Notes: a model not told the origin generated them from the letters alone. A DNA stretch of 64,000 bases from Gimesia fumaroli (GCF_007754425.1 NZ_CP037452.1:4315164-4379163), one strand, 5' to 3'; shown: positions 37,827-47,844, counted from the first letter of the stretch. Numbers and translations are program-made.

Positions 37827-39188
37827 TTACGGCTTTCCAACACGGGCCTTTTCTGCGGCTTCCCGCTTTTTGACATCTTTCGGGTGCTTGGAAAACGATT
37901 CGAACACATCACCAATCACCTGATCGGCCAGTTCGCTCAATTCGGTCAGGATGATGGCTTCTGCTTCCGGCGTCAGCTTCGATCGGGTCGGTTCGTAGCC
38001 GCCGACTTTGTAGGAATCGGCAGTGGCGATGTAGCCGATGTATCCGTTGGCGTAGCCCACGATGATGGGAATCGCCCGATCGGCGATGTCTGCTTCCAGC
38101 TTCATACCGTATTCCACCATCGGCTCTCCCGGCATCGTCAGCAGCAGGTAGGGGCCGATTTTGATCGCCTGCAGTTCCGCGTCGATTCGCCCTGCTTTAC
38201 CAGGCAACGAAACGACAGTGTTTGCGACACGAATCTGATAAAACTTTTCCCGATTGACTAACTCTTCACGGATCATACTTCGCGACAGCGACCGTACGAC
38301 AGCACTTCCCAAGTCTCGCCCTGCCCACTGAATATCGGCTTCATCCGCACAACGATAGGGATAGCCGGGCAAGTTCGGACGAATATCTCCTGCACAACCC
38401 TGCAGAAATAGTGAACTGGTCTGATTCCCATAACACATTTCCACAAACGTTTGTGCTTCACCGGGAAAATCGGCACTCATTTTGGGATACCCGTTTGGGT
38501 AAGGCATCGATCCTTTATCACCCCAGGTAAAAAAACAGGGATGACAAACCGCATGCATCAGCACCGCCTTTGGTGTTAATGATTTTCCATCGTCGAACCG
38601 CAGCACTTTAACCCGCGGATCATTAGGACCTTCCTCATTGAGCCGTACCACAGCCCGTCCGTTGATCACTTTGCGTCGATTGATACTGAAACCGATTTTG
38701 TCTTCTGCGTAACCAACACTCACGGGACTCATGTTCGCGGTCGCCTGCTTTGCTGCATCTCCGAGTTTAGCAATCAATTCCTGCCCCCACACTGAGTTTG
38801 CATCAAAGCCGGGTCCAGAGTGATTATGGGAGGCGGTCACCATGATGTTCGCCGCCGGGATGCCTGTTGCTTTCTCAATCTGCTGGCGAGATAACTCCAC
38901 AAGTTCTTTATAGGCACCAATTAAATCCAGCGTGACGATGGCTGCTTTGGTCTGACCGTCATCCAACACCAGCACACCGGCACGCAGAGGATCACGAACG
39001 CCAGTCACCTTGCGACGATGCCCCACGACTTCCAGTTGTTTGACTTCCGCAGGCGTGATGTCCACTTTGGCAACGCCGGCTTTCAGATTTGATTCTACGG
39101 GAAATGTTCCGTCAGCCGCTGTTGAGATCTGAGATAGAGAGGTCGTGAGCAAGACGAGAACGCTAAGGCTTCGTATCAAGAACTGCAT
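37827..39188 (-). CDS. Neutral/alkaline ceramidase-like protein
   Basis: The protein has 453 residues and a signal peptide (MQFLIRSLSVLVLLTTSLSQISTA). It matches the neutral/alkaline non-lysosomal ceramidase family: LKAGVAKVDITPAE at the N-terminus, IVTLDLIGAYKEL, VTASHNHSGPG (zinc His pair), VLMHAVCHPCFF and LFLQGCAGDIRPN. It is shorter than classical ceramidases (about 650 residues) because the C-terminal domain is missing; many planctomycetes have such short forms. It may release fatty acid from N-acyl lipids. Confidence 0.88.
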   Translation of the reverse strand: MQFLIRSLSVLVLLTTSLSQISTAADGTFPVESNLKAGVAKVDITPAEVKQLEVVGHRRKVTGVRDPLRAGVLVLDDGQTKAAIVTLDLIGAYKELVELSRQQIEKATGIPAANIMVTASHNHSGPGFDANSVWGQELIAKLGDAAKQATANMSPVSVGYAEDKIGFSINRRKVINGRAVVRLNEEGPNDPRVKVLRFDDGKSLTPKAVLMHAVCHPCFFTWGDKGSMPYPNGYPKMSADFPGEAQTFVEMCYGNQTSSLFLQGCAGDIRPNLPGYPYRCADEADIQWAGRDLGSAVVRSLSRSMIREELVNREKFYQIRVANTVVSLPGKAGRIDAELQAIKIGPYLLLTMPGEPMVEYGMKLEADIADRAIPIIVGYANGYIGYIATADSYKVGGYEPTRSKLTPEAEAIILTELSELADQVIGDVFESFSKHPKDVKKREAAEKARVGKP

Positions 39189-39433
39189 GGTACCGGGTTC
39201 TTTTCATGAATGACGGTGGGAGTCGCAATGTGATCGGGCGCCACGATGCATCTAACCGGGGTGAGGAGTTTACATGTTCTTTCAGTCTAGACACCCCTGC
39301 CGGAAGTATCAAGCATTTTCGAACCGTAGTGAACAGGATGCTGAAAACTAGCATTGATACGATCGGACGATTATGAATTTTTGATAAACCGAGTCGTTCG
39401 CTGCTTGTATTCTCTTCAGGAGATTCTTTATAG

Positions 39434-40480
39434 ATGAGACTTCGATTCTCATTTTCATTCCTCTCATCAGGTGTTCTAACCGTGAAACGCTACTCACTGC
39501 GAATCATTCCGCTGATTGTTGTCTTGGTTTTGTTTTCACAATGTTTTGCACACGCCTGGAACTTTGCCGGGCATCGCATCATTGCGAGTATCGCCTATGA
39601 TCAACTGGAACCCGCAACGCAACTGGCAATGGTGGAGTTACTGAAACAGCATCCCCGGTACGAACAGGATTTTCAATCGCGAATGCCAGATGTCATCAAA
39701 ACAGCAAGTCCAGCAATCCAGAACCGCTGGCTCTTCATGCGTGCTGCGACCTGGCCCGATATTGCCCGCCGATTTGATGATGCAAATCGCGAAAAGTATC
39801 ACCACGGAACCTGGCACTACATCAACCAGCCGATCTACCTGAATGCAGAGTCGAAACAGTTCCTCAGCCCGATTCTTCCTACTAATATTGCAACGTCGAT
39901 TAAAGAAGGCGACGACCCAACGCAGTTTAACATCCTGCAGGCACTCGAATATTGTGTGACGCAAATGAAAGACTCCGCCGTCAGTAAAGCGGACAAAGCC
40001 GTCTACCTCTGCTGGATCATGCACCTGACCGGCGACAGTCATCAGCCTCTGCATTCCTCGGCTCTGTTCTCCCAAAAGACGTTTCCCGAAGGCGATCTAG
40101 GCGGCAACAGCATCCGCATTGGCAAATCCAATCTGCATTCCCAATGGGACGGCTTACTGGGAAACAGCTTCAAATATTCCGACATCGTCGGCCACGCGGT
40201 CGGCATTGCCCGCAATCCGGCAATGAAACAACTCGGCGAGAAAGCAACACAGCAGATGGACTTCTCTACCTGGATCAACGAAAGCCATGAATTGGCCCGC
40301 GAAAAAGCCTACTGCTCTGAAATTCTGGATGCCGCTCTAAAGAGTGAAGTAACCGACGGTAAATTCCAAAAGCTGACTTCACTGCCGAAAAGCTACTACC
40401 AGCAGGCCGGCACCATCGCCGCCAAACGAGCCGCCCAGTCAGGCTGGCGACTGGCAGAACTGATCAAGAATGTTCAATGA
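39434..40480 (+). CDS. S1/P1-type zinc nuclease
   Basis: The 348-residue protein has a long-leader signal peptide ending CFAHA; AGGAG lies 11 bases before ATG 39434, and GTG 39482 is an alternative start. After cleavage the mature protein would begin Trp-Asn-Phe-Ala-Gly-His (AWNFAGHRIIASIAYDQL), whose Trp1 and His bind zinc in S1/P1 nucleases. Further ligands follow: RAATWPDIARR, HHGTWHYIN, and CWIMHLTGDSHQPLH with GDLGGNSI, SQWDG. All are present, so it should degrade single-stranded DNA/RNA in the periplasm. A deleted paralogue lies at 43420-43686. Confidence 0.92.
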   Translation: MRLRFSFSFLSSGVLTVKRYSLRIIPLIVVLVLFSQCFAHAWNFAGHRIIASIAYDQLEPATQLAMVELLKQHPRYEQDFQSRMPDVIKTASPAIQNRWLFMRAATWPDIARRFDDANREKYHHGTWHYINQPIYLNAESKQFLSPILPTNIATSIKEGDDPTQFNILQALEYCVTQMKDSAVSKADKAVYLCWIMHLTGDSHQPLHSSALFSQKTFPEGDLGGNSIRIGKSNLHSQWDGLLGNSFKYSDIVGHAVGIARNPAMKQLGEKATQQMDFSTWINESHELAREKAYCSEILDAALKSEVTDGKFQKLTSLPKSYYQQAGTIAAKRAAQSGWRLAELIKNVQ

Positions 40481-40650
40481 ACCTAAACCTTCTTCCTGTC
40501 AGCGTACTGCATCCGTTTCAGATGGTATGACTTTCCATCAGACAAACATAAACCACGAGGAAATCCAATTTCTGATTCTTCAATGTAGAACCTCCCAGAT
40601 ATCAATCGTTGAGGAACGGCAGACTACTCCTGACTGCTTAAAAAAGACTT

Positions 40651-43233
40651 TCACTCTTTCGACGTGACTTCCTTTGTTTTCTCAGGCACTTTAATTTGCT
40701 TCGGAAACTCACTGCGTAACCAGTCAATGTCAAACAGCCGGATCCCCGCGTTGAGTTTGGCCTGGATCGATTTTTCATGATAGTTGCGTCCTTCCGCAAC
40801 ATCATTGAAGATCGTCACCGACATCTGTTTCAAGGCATCGTAGCAGCCCGCCATCTCTTGGGTTTTTCTGAGTCCGGGGCGGGCCTGCACCTTCTCGGCC
40901 TGGGCTGTATACTGCTTCGCTTTCTCGAAGAATTCCGGTGTTCCCCGCTGTTTACAAATGTGACACATGGCAGCCATCGTTTTAATGTACTGAGCCTCTA
41001 ACGTCCGCCCTTCATCCGGTTCGCCCTTCAGCATGAACGAAGCGACGGCATTGCACTCATCCAGGAAGCGCTGCACCTCACAGCTCTTTTCTCCCCCATA
41101 ACGCATCAGCGTGTACATCAACGAAGTGAGCGCACCGCTGTAGTAACGGGCCACACGGGCTTTTTCCTCGGCTGAATCGGCGCGGGTAAAATTGGCTCGT
41201 TCCTTTTTAACTTTCTGGTAAGCATAATTGATCAAATCCTGATCGCGTTTTGAAAGAGGTCGGACTTCTAATTCATATTCAAAGTCGTAGATTTCCCCGT
41301 CCAGCGTCACCACACGCGCCTGGACGACATGCATGCCGGGGGTCATGCCGCAGATCCAGGCATCGTTCCCCATTCGCGACATCATTTGTCCGCCGCGCGC
41401 GGGCCTCCAGAAACGGTAGCTGTAAAGCGTGCGACCTTTCAGTCTGCTCCGCACTACATATTCTTTTTCCCAGACCTTATAGTACCGCTTCTTTTTGACG
41501 GTGATATCCGGTCGGCTCAGTTGCTCGCGCTGGTAACCTTTTTGATCGAATTCCATGACTGTTGGAAAAATAGTGAAAGAGGACGTCGTTCGGGGAGAAT
41601 CGACTCCCAGCAGCACCAGATTCGAATCGGAAATATGCCCCACCAGATAGCGGGCCACTTCCAGCAGGCCTTTCATGATTGTATTTTCGTCTTTCACCTG
41701 CTCGGCAACCTGGTTGTCTTCCCTGAGCATGAACTGGTAAGTCACCAGATTGTAGCGCAGATTTAACATATTCTGCGTCGTTTCCAGCTCGTCCAGCAGA
41801 TCCTGACGCTTCGCTTTTTTGGCATCTTTCAGCAGATATTTCATCGCCTTCTCCCGCCCCTCGGCCCGGCGGAGAACTTTGGATGCTTCGCGCAGATCCA
41901 GCGTGGTAGGATCCTGGTTGCTTAATTCTGCCAGTTCTTCGTAAGACTTTTCTAACGTCGCCACCGAAGCCCTGGTGCGGGCTTCCAGATTCCCTTTCGG
42001 TCGCAACTCCTCGCGAATTTTAGGCCACAATTTTTCTTCAAGCAACTCCAGCACCACGTCCTGCGCAAAACGGATCACCAAATGATAGCTGGAAATATTC
42101 ATGACCAATTTGGCCACCTGGGCTTTAATCTCATTCCGCACCTTGGCCCGTGCGGCCGCCTGAAGCGACTTCATATCATTGAGCCGAATGCCAATGACCT
42201 GCTGCAATTGCTGATCGAGGTAACCCTTCATCGATTTCTCGATCTGTTGGGTAGAGCGATCTCGGAACATCTGCAGATGTTCTGATTTGATGAACGCCCC
42301 CAACCCTTCCTGGTCGAGTTTCTCTTCCACTTCCTGTTTCAGATAAAATAACACCGCCTCATGGGCAACACTCCGGGAACGGGCCGCATATCCCGCATCT
42401 TTATCCTGAGGCATCTGCAACTGTGAAAGCTGCTGCAGGATAATGGTCGAGCGTTCCATCATCGCACGCATCTCGCGCACCAGTTCCCGTTCTTCAAACA
42501 GACCGCGTCGCGGCCCCCGGTTCGTATTCGAATATTGATCCAGATACGCACAGGCGGCTTGCGCGGCAGCGACCAGCAGTTCCCCCTGTTGTTTCACATC
42601 CTTTTTCGGAGGGAGAGTCTGCATTGCGCCCAGAATCCGGAAGCGTTCATCGATTTTCTTAAGTTTCGCGTGATGGGCTTTCAACGGCTCCAGCCAGACC
42701 GAAACCGGGCGAGTCCGCTCCGGTCGCGGGACTTTATGCTTCCCCGCTTTCACCAGTGCAAATCGTTTTTCGAGTAACGAGATCATCTCCGCGGCACTCT
42801 CCGGATCGGAATCCTGTTTCACCAGATCCAGGGGCGTCAGATTTTGCTGATTTTTCTGATGGATATCGGCCCCGTTATTAACCAGGATCAGCGACATCGT
42901 GATTTGACGCTCCGTAATCGCAATATGCAAAGGAGCCTGTCCCTGCTCATCCAGCGCACTTAGATCAGCGCCTGCACGGATCCGCCCAATGACCGCCGCA
43001 TACTTTTCCTGCCGAACCAGCTCATGCAGACTCAGTTGATCTTCACCCGCTTGTTTCTCCATGCCTTTGACGGCACGCAGGCGTGCTTCCAGATCGGGCA
43101 ACTCCTCTCCCGGCACCGGCTTAGTTGCGGCGTCCTTCGATTCCTGGGCCATCAGGAGCACATGCGGCGAAACAAGAACACAGAGAGCCAGAACGGCAGA
43201 AAGAAGACCAACGCGTTTACCCGGTACACACAT
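40651..43233 (-). CDS. Large secreted ankyrin-repeat protein
   Basis: The 860-residue protein has a signal peptide (MCVPGKRVGLLSAVLALCVLVSPHVLLMA). Residues about 65-160 hold two to three ankyrin repeats (QGQAPLHIAITERQITMSLILVNNGADIHQKNQQNLTPLDLV). The rest, about 700 residues, is mostly helical, charged and without motifs I recognise, with a beta-rich part near 540-640 (DITVKKKRYYKVWEKEYVV, TPGMHVVQARVVTLDG). A scaffold or periplasmic binding role is the most that can be said. It stands alone between an S1/P1 nuclease gene and a nuclease ghost. Confidence 0.75.
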   Translation of the reverse strand: MCVPGKRVGLLSAVLALCVLVSPHVLLMAQESKDAATKPVPGEELPDLEARLRAVKGMEKQAGEDQLSLHELVRQEKYAAVIGRIRAGADLSALDEQGQAPLHIAITERQITMSLILVNNGADIHQKNQQNLTPLDLVKQDSDPESAAEMISLLEKRFALVKAGKHKVPRPERTRPVSVWLEPLKAHHAKLKKIDERFRILGAMQTLPPKKDVKQQGELLVAAAQAACAYLDQYSNTNRGPRRGLFEERELVREMRAMMERSTIILQQLSQLQMPQDKDAGYAARSRSVAHEAVLFYLKQEVEEKLDQEGLGAFIKSEHLQMFRDRSTQQIEKSMKGYLDQQLQQVIGIRLNDMKSLQAAARAKVRNEIKAQVAKLVMNISSYHLVIRFAQDVVLELLEEKLWPKIREELRPKGNLEARTRASVATLEKSYEELAELSNQDPTTLDLREASKVLRRAEGREKAMKYLLKDAKKAKRQDLLDELETTQNMLNLRYNLVTYQFMLREDNQVAEQVKDENTIMKGLLEVARYLVGHISDSNLVLLGVDSPRTTSSFTIFPTVMEFDQKGYQREQLSRPDITVKKKRYYKVWEKEYVVRSRLKGRTLYSYRFWRPARGGQMMSRMGNDAWICGMTPGMHVVQARVVTLDGEIYDFEYELEVRPLSKRDQDLINYAYQKVKKERANFTRADSAEEKARVARYYSGALTSLMYTLMRYGGEKSCEVQRFLDECNAVASFMLKGEPDEGRTLEAQYIKTMAAMCHICKQRGTPEFFEKAKQYTAQAEKVQARPGLRKTQEMAGCYDALKQMSVTIFNDVAEGRNYHEKSIQAKLNAGIRLFDIDWLRSEFPKQIKVPEKTKEVTSKE

Positions 43234-43419
43234 AAGAACTCATCCTCAATCATGATTTGGCAGTCGGGAGACAGAGGTATCATGGCGATTATAAATCGGC
43301 CCGATACAAGGTCAACATGCGGAATGAAGTGATCTCTCCGTTTCTCGTAATTGAGAGGAAGTCTGTTTCGAACCGACCTTGGCATTCTCAGAAGAAACAT
43401 TTTTAATCGGATACAGATT

Positions 43420-43686
43420 ATGAATTTTATATAAACACACACCTAACCTGCTTGTATTAACATCAGGTTTCTCCCTATAGATGAGGTAGTGCATTACCGG
43501 TTTCTTTATTGTCTCAACTGGTATTATTATGTGAACCGTTTTTTCTGCGCAGTATTTCTCTGGTTGTTGCCCTGGTCTTATTTTCGCAATGCATCGCGTT
43601 TGCCTGGTACTATGCCAGCAATCCCATCCATGAGAGCCAGTCAGGCTGACTGGCGACTGGCTAAACTGATTAACAGCCTGCAATAA
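43420..43686 (+). pseudogene. Deleted ghost of a second S1/P1 nuclease gene
   Basis: This stretch matches both ends of the nuclease gene at 39434-40480 but lacks the middle. Upstream, gattatgaatttt, tgcttgtatt and tatagatgag recur in the same order (39370-39436 versus 43417-43484). The signal-peptide part is similar (gttgttgccctggtcttattttcgcaatg), ending GCCTGGTACTATGCC, equivalent to Ala-Trp. The sequence then jumps to the 3' end (CAGTCAGGCTGACTGGCGACTGGC...CAATAA versus the same region at 40436-40480). About 850 bp of catalytic sequence is gone. A remaining short frame cannot encode an enzyme. Confidence 0.75.
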
Positions 43687-43774
43687 GCAAACCCGAGTTC
43701 CATCAAAGTGCAGTATTGGTTTCCTGTGATTTCACTTCCCACAAGATCAGCAGCTGAGCCGGGACTGTTTCTAG

Positions 43775-44479
43775 TTACCAACCATGATCTCGAGAATAGT
43801 AGAACCAATTTCCCTGATAATTATTATCAAAGTTCTCTTTCGAATCGAGTTCAACATTAAACGAATCACGCTGAAAATAATCGAATTCATCGTATTTTTT
43901 CAAGAGTCGAAACAAGGCATCAGCCAACCGCTCATATGTTCCATCACTTTTGGCCCGCTCAACTTGGTCGTCGGTGTAAAAGAAGAAACTCCCATACGAG
44001 AATTGCCAGATTTCCCGGCGGTGCATACTCTTGATCAAATCGTCGATTTCAGATTCTTTGACATGAGAACGGACTTCGTCTCGTGCATCCATCTCAAAGG
44101 ATGTGAAAATAACGAACATATTTTTTGTCTGATATTTTTCAACACCCACTTTTCTGAGTATTCTCTGTGAGAATGATAGAGATTGAGAATCATTACGTTT
44201 TAAGATCTCTTTAAATGCAACCAAGATCGCATCCTGCTTATCAGAATCATAATTCAGAGACCCATCACGGAATTTTTCAGCCTCGCTGGTAAACTCGAAA
44301 ATCACATTCAACCGCGGTTGTTTGAACGGAGAGATCACTTCATAGCCAATATTCAACACTGGCGTGCCATAGGTTGCCTCGATCCACTCTGCTAACTCAT
44401 CAAAGGGAAATAACCGTATTTTCTTACCCTGTTTGATAAGCTTGGAATCTTGGTAATCCTTATCTTCCGTGGTAAACAT
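43775..44479 (-). CDS. Unknown 234-residue protein
   Basis: The protein has no signal, no membrane segment and no family I recognise. It is acidic and rich in Phe/Tyr (SYGSFFFYTDDQVE, KYDEFDYFQRDSFNVEL). Base composition is clearly more AT-rich than the flanking genes, and codon use looks foreign, so recent acquisition is plausible. It follows the nuclease ghost, a spot with past rearrangement. It could be an immunity or toxin-related protein, without evidence. Confidence 0.55.
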   Translation of the reverse strand: MFTTEDKDYQDSKLIKQGKKIRLFPFDELAEWIEATYGTPVLNIGYEVISPFKQPRLNVIFEFTSEAEKFRDGSLNYDSDKQDAILVAFKEILKRNDSQSLSFSQRILRKVGVEKYQTKNMFVIFTSFEMDARDEVRSHVKESEIDDLIKSMHRREIWQFSYGSFFFYTDDQVERAKSDGTYERLADALFRLLKKYDEFDYFQRDSFNVELDSKENFDNNYQGNWFYYSRDHGW

Positions 44480-44646
44480 TGTTCTTCCAGCATTCTATAA
44501 AAGTGCCATTGTATTCTCAGATCTTAACTATTCTTTGTGACACACTAAGTAGAACGATGTTCGCTTACACATCGACCACACAGTTACATTCAATACAACC
44601 AGTTTGGTCCTTTTTGTGTTTTGAAAACCCCAAGAAGACCGTGTAG

Positions 44647-46977
44647 TCACCCCAGATTCATCTGCTGCAAAATCCGCACGGTATCCTGGGCGGCCTTCGT
44701 TGGTTTGAGGGCGGTGGTTGCGATACCGGATACGACGCGGGTGATGTTGTGATCCACCTGGCCTGCTTGTCCCCAGACCGCCCCAGTGGGGGATGTCATG
44801 TAAACGGAGAAGGTATGATGGCCCGTGCCGGGGCGTTCGCCGATGATGTGCAGAATCGCCCGGTTGTCCGCAAGACCGCCGAACAGCATTTCGCCGATCC
44901 GATAGCCGGCGCGGACACGCCCCGACCGAACGACGATGTTCTGCTCCGCTGGCCGAAAACCGGCTGCCTGCAACTGAGATCGGAGTTCTTTCAGAAATGG
45001 TTCCAGCTGCCCTTCATCCATGATCGACAGCGCATTCAAGCCGTCGGAGATCACGATCTGTACGTTATACTTGTCGCCGTGCTGTTGTCGCAGTTGTTGA
45101 ACCGCGGTCTGAGATTCTTTCGAAAGCTGCTCACCTGTGGTGGGATGCAGAATGTATTCCAGCCGGTCGTTGGACTGTGTCTTGACGGGAAGCACACTCG
45201 GCACGCCGGCAACAAAGGCGGGACTCAACTCGGCCCAGATACTTTTCTTGGCGTCCTGATAGATCTGGTCGATCTCGATTTTCAATGCCGGATTCAACTC
45301 AGAAGGTTTCTGTCCAAATCCTTCCGCGATGAACACACCCCGCTTGCGGATCTCTGCTAACTGCTGACGGCCCGCTTTGATTATCGCGGCGTCACTCCGC
45401 GTATCTCCCTTCTTACGGCGATATTGCAGATACACCCACGTCGGATCGCCGAAGTGTTTTGTCGGTTTGCCGTCGGCGTCGATCACACCCAGTTTCTGAA
45501 AGAAGGCCCACATCGCATCGTTGACCCGCGTGCCGAATTTTTCACGAATCCGCACATGATCTTGAAATCCCGTGGTCAGGTAACCGAGCATCGGGTCAAT
45601 CTTCGTCGGTAGTGCCATCAGATAGGCGGGATTGGCGGGCATAATCTGATCCAGACACCAGTCCAGGTCATCCAGCGACACGTCCATATGCAGCGTCGAA
45701 CAGACATCCAGGCCAATCGTCAAGCCATGCAGTTTGCCCATCACGATGTCTTCCAGACAGCAGCGCACTAACTGCTCCCGCGTGCGAAAGACTTCCGGTC
45801 CGATGAACCCGGCCACATCATTCAAGTGCACCCAGGGGGCCGGTGTTTTGCCTGCTGCTTTTTGAGCCGCAGCGACTTCGTGGGTCAATGCACGGGCGAA
45901 GCCGTATTTCCGCGACTCGTGCAGTACCATATCAAAACCGTGACTATGACCGTTGGTGAAGTCGGCCCCTTGCCCGGTTTCGAAATACAAGCCATATTTC
46001 CCCGTCCGCGAGCGGGCATAGTCGCGCATCTTTTTCAGACTGATGTCGAACGTCTTATTCGCGTCATCACTGCCGGCAATACTTTGAAACCAGAGGGCCG
46101 TGCTCCCCGGACTCTGACGTTCCACCTCTGCCTGCACGTCAATATGCGACAGCACACAATGCGGCATCACATCCTCAACCCCAAACGTGACCAGCAGATC
46201 ACGCAGAACCAGTTCCACCGCCCGCACCGATTCGGGCTCACTGGATACCGGATTCGTCCCCAGCACGACATCACCCACTGCATAAGACCAGCCGTCCAGA
46301 ACCTGCCAGAAAATATCGTCCGGATTGTCAGTGGGTGAGTTGGGTTGAATCCGTGCTCCCAGATAGCCCTTTGCACCAATCTGACTGCCGGGCAGCGGAT
46401 TAAAGACTTTCGCGCCCACGGCAATCAATTCCTGTTGACTCATCAACTTGACGACACAGCCAATCACATCACTGGAAAGCCCTGGTGCCACCGCTTTGAT
46501 GGCCGCTTCTTTTTGCGTGAGCAGAAGCTGTTTCAATTCGCCGACCGTCATTTTCGCGGCACGATCATGTGCCTCGGGTGACTGTCCCTTTACAATCATT
46601 TGATGCAGCTCGTCCTCAAAAACAGGATGCGCATTCAGATCTTGAATCCGGGTCCGTTCAATCAGTTGCCGGGCGTTGTCTCGAGATTGATCATCGATGG
46701 CCGCCACGCCGATCATCTGATCGCCTTCCTTGAATTCATTCGCTGCACCAAGGACCTGCCGATACAGTGTGGGATCGAATGCTCCTTTGACGCGCTCGAT
46801 GTACGCGAAGAGATCTTCCCCCTCCTGAATCACAGGAATCGAAACGCCTACAACTCTGGTTTCGCCTCCCGTAATCTTTCTGGTTTGAGTCAAAGAAAGA
46901 GTCAGAGCAAACGGAGCCCCCATCATTGCCTGTACGAAATCGCGTCGGTTCCACTGCACAGTTCTGGTCCCTTTCAA
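44647..46977 (-). CDS. eutBC: Fused ethanolamine ammonia-lyase (EutB-EutC) with a Tat-like leader
   Basis: The 776-residue protein carries both subunits in one chain. EutB-like: about 40-500, with LYRQVLGAANEFKEGDQMIG, LDGWSYAVGDVVLGTNPVSS, WFQSIAGSDDANKTFDISL, and GLDVCSTLHM. EutC-like: about 560-776, with VQIVISDGLNALSI and LHIIGERPGTGHHTFSVYMT. The enzyme uses adenosylcobalamin to split ethanolamine into acetaldehyde and ammonia. The first 30 residues, QWNRRDFVQAMMGAPFALTLSL, look like a twin-arginine signal, so the enzyme may be exported, which is odd for a B12 enzyme. No microcompartment, reactivase (EutA) or transporter gene is nearby. Confidence 0.9.
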   Translation of the reverse strand: MKGTRTVQWNRRDFVQAMMGAPFALTLSLTQTRKITGGETRVVGVSIPVIQEGEDLFAYIERVKGAFDPTLYRQVLGAANEFKEGDQMIGVAAIDDQSRDNARQLIERTRIQDLNAHPVFEDELHQMIVKGQSPEAHDRAAKMTVGELKQLLLTQKEAAIKAVAPGLSSDVIGCVVKLMSQQELIAVGAKVFNPLPGSQIGAKGYLGARIQPNSPTDNPDDIFWQVLDGWSYAVGDVVLGTNPVSSEPESVRAVELVLRDLLVTFGVEDVMPHCVLSHIDVQAEVERQSPGSTALWFQSIAGSDDANKTFDISLKKMRDYARSRTGKYGLYFETGQGADFTNGHSHGFDMVLHESRKYGFARALTHEVAAAQKAAGKTPAPWVHLNDVAGFIGPEVFRTREQLVRCCLEDIVMGKLHGLTIGLDVCSTLHMDVSLDDLDWCLDQIMPANPAYLMALPTKIDPMLGYLTTGFQDHVRIREKFGTRVNDAMWAFFQKLGVIDADGKPTKHFGDPTWVYLQYRRKKGDTRSDAAIIKAGRQQLAEIRKRGVFIAEGFGQKPSELNPALKIEIDQIYQDAKKSIWAELSPAFVAGVPSVLPVKTQSNDRLEYILHPTTGEQLSKESQTAVQQLRQQHGDKYNVQIVISDGLNALSIMDEGQLEPFLKELRSQLQAAGFRPAEQNIVVRSGRVRAGYRIGEMLFGGLADNRAILHIIGERPGTGHHTFSVYMTSPTGAVWGQAGQVDHNITRVVSGIATTALKPTKAAQDTVRILQQMNLG

Positions 46978-46987
46978 GCAAAGCCTT

Positions 46988-47016
46988 GAAGAAAAATCAG
47001 AGCGGGCACACTCTGA
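46988..47016 (-). terminator. Intrinsic terminator, minus strand
   Basis: Read on the minus strand, ATCAGAG, an 8-base loop and CTCTGAT are followed by TTTTTC. The stem is seven base pairs. It lies about 115 bp beyond the pentapeptide-repeat gene and just before the eutBC start, so it probably ends the IclR operon transcript. Confidence 0.45.
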
Positions 47017-47130
47017 TCTGCGTAGACACCATCATACCATCGACGGAAAAAGAAATACAATGTTTTGTAGGACTAGTGTGTCAATGAAATTGATTTCCGA
47101 AGTTCATTTACTGGTAGGTGATACCAATTT

Positions 47131-47844
47131 CTATGCTCGCACTATTGTACAAAGTTCAATTTCGAGATCATCCAGTTCCACATGAACTGACCAGTCATCT
47201 GCTCGAAACCCCTTTACTGGAGGATCACACCGCTTAAGTTCATCAAGCCAATCGCGAGATTCTACATGAGCATCTTTAAGATTTACTCCTGTGAGATCGG
47301 CACCACTGAATATCGTTCCTCTTAAATCGGCGTTTTCGAGGTTGGCGTCCGTCAAATCAGCGTTAGTTAACTTTGTATTTCTCATTTTGGCACCGCAACA
47401 ATTAGAACCCCATAAATTTGCTGCTTCTAAATTCGCACTGCCTAACAAAGTGCCGCTCAAATTCGCATTTTTGAAAATGGCTTGATCTAATTTTGAACTA
47501 TGCAATTTTGCTTTGGCTAAATCTGCATTCGTTAGATTTGCTCCCGTCAAGAAGATCCCAAACATAACTGCTTCGCTCAAATTAGCCTCCGCTAAATCAG
47601 CATATTCCAGATTGACAAATCTTAAATCTGACTTACTAATATTCGCGCCTCTTAAATTAGCCCCTTCTAAGACATTACAATTTAAACTCAACATTCGTAG
47701 ATCAGCACCGCTGAGATCAGCATCATTTAAAAATAAACCTGTAAGATCCATGACGGGCATTGGGACATCGTCGGAAGTTATCTCCTCTTTCATTTTTTCA
47801 TCAGAACATTGCTTTATTAGATAGACGTGCTCCGGATTAGCCAT
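47131..47844 (-). CDS. Pentapeptide-repeat protein
   Basis: This is a 237-residue protein; residues 30-200 consist of A(D/N)LxX repeats (LSGADLRMLSLNCNVLEGAN, LENADLRGTIFSGADLTGVN), which fold into a right-handed beta-helix. The N- and C-termini (CSDEKMKEEITSDDVPMPVM; DDLEIELCTIVRA) are unique. There is no signal peptide. The base composition is more AT-rich than the DUF1501 gene, 43 bp upstream, with which it is probably co-transcribed. Functions of such proteins range from gyrase protection to unknown; none can be chosen here. Confidence 0.9.
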   Translation of the reverse strand: MANPEHVYLIKQCSDEKMKEEITSDDVPMPVMDLTGLFLNDADLSGADLRMLSLNCNVLEGANLRGANISKSDLRFVNLEYADLAEANLSEAVMFGIFLTGANLTNADLAKAKLHSSKLDQAIFKNANLSGTLLGSANLEAANLWGSNCCGAKMRNTKLTNADLTDANLENADLRGTIFSGADLTGVNLKDAHVESRDWLDELKRCDPPVKGFRADDWSVHVELDDLEIELCTIVRA

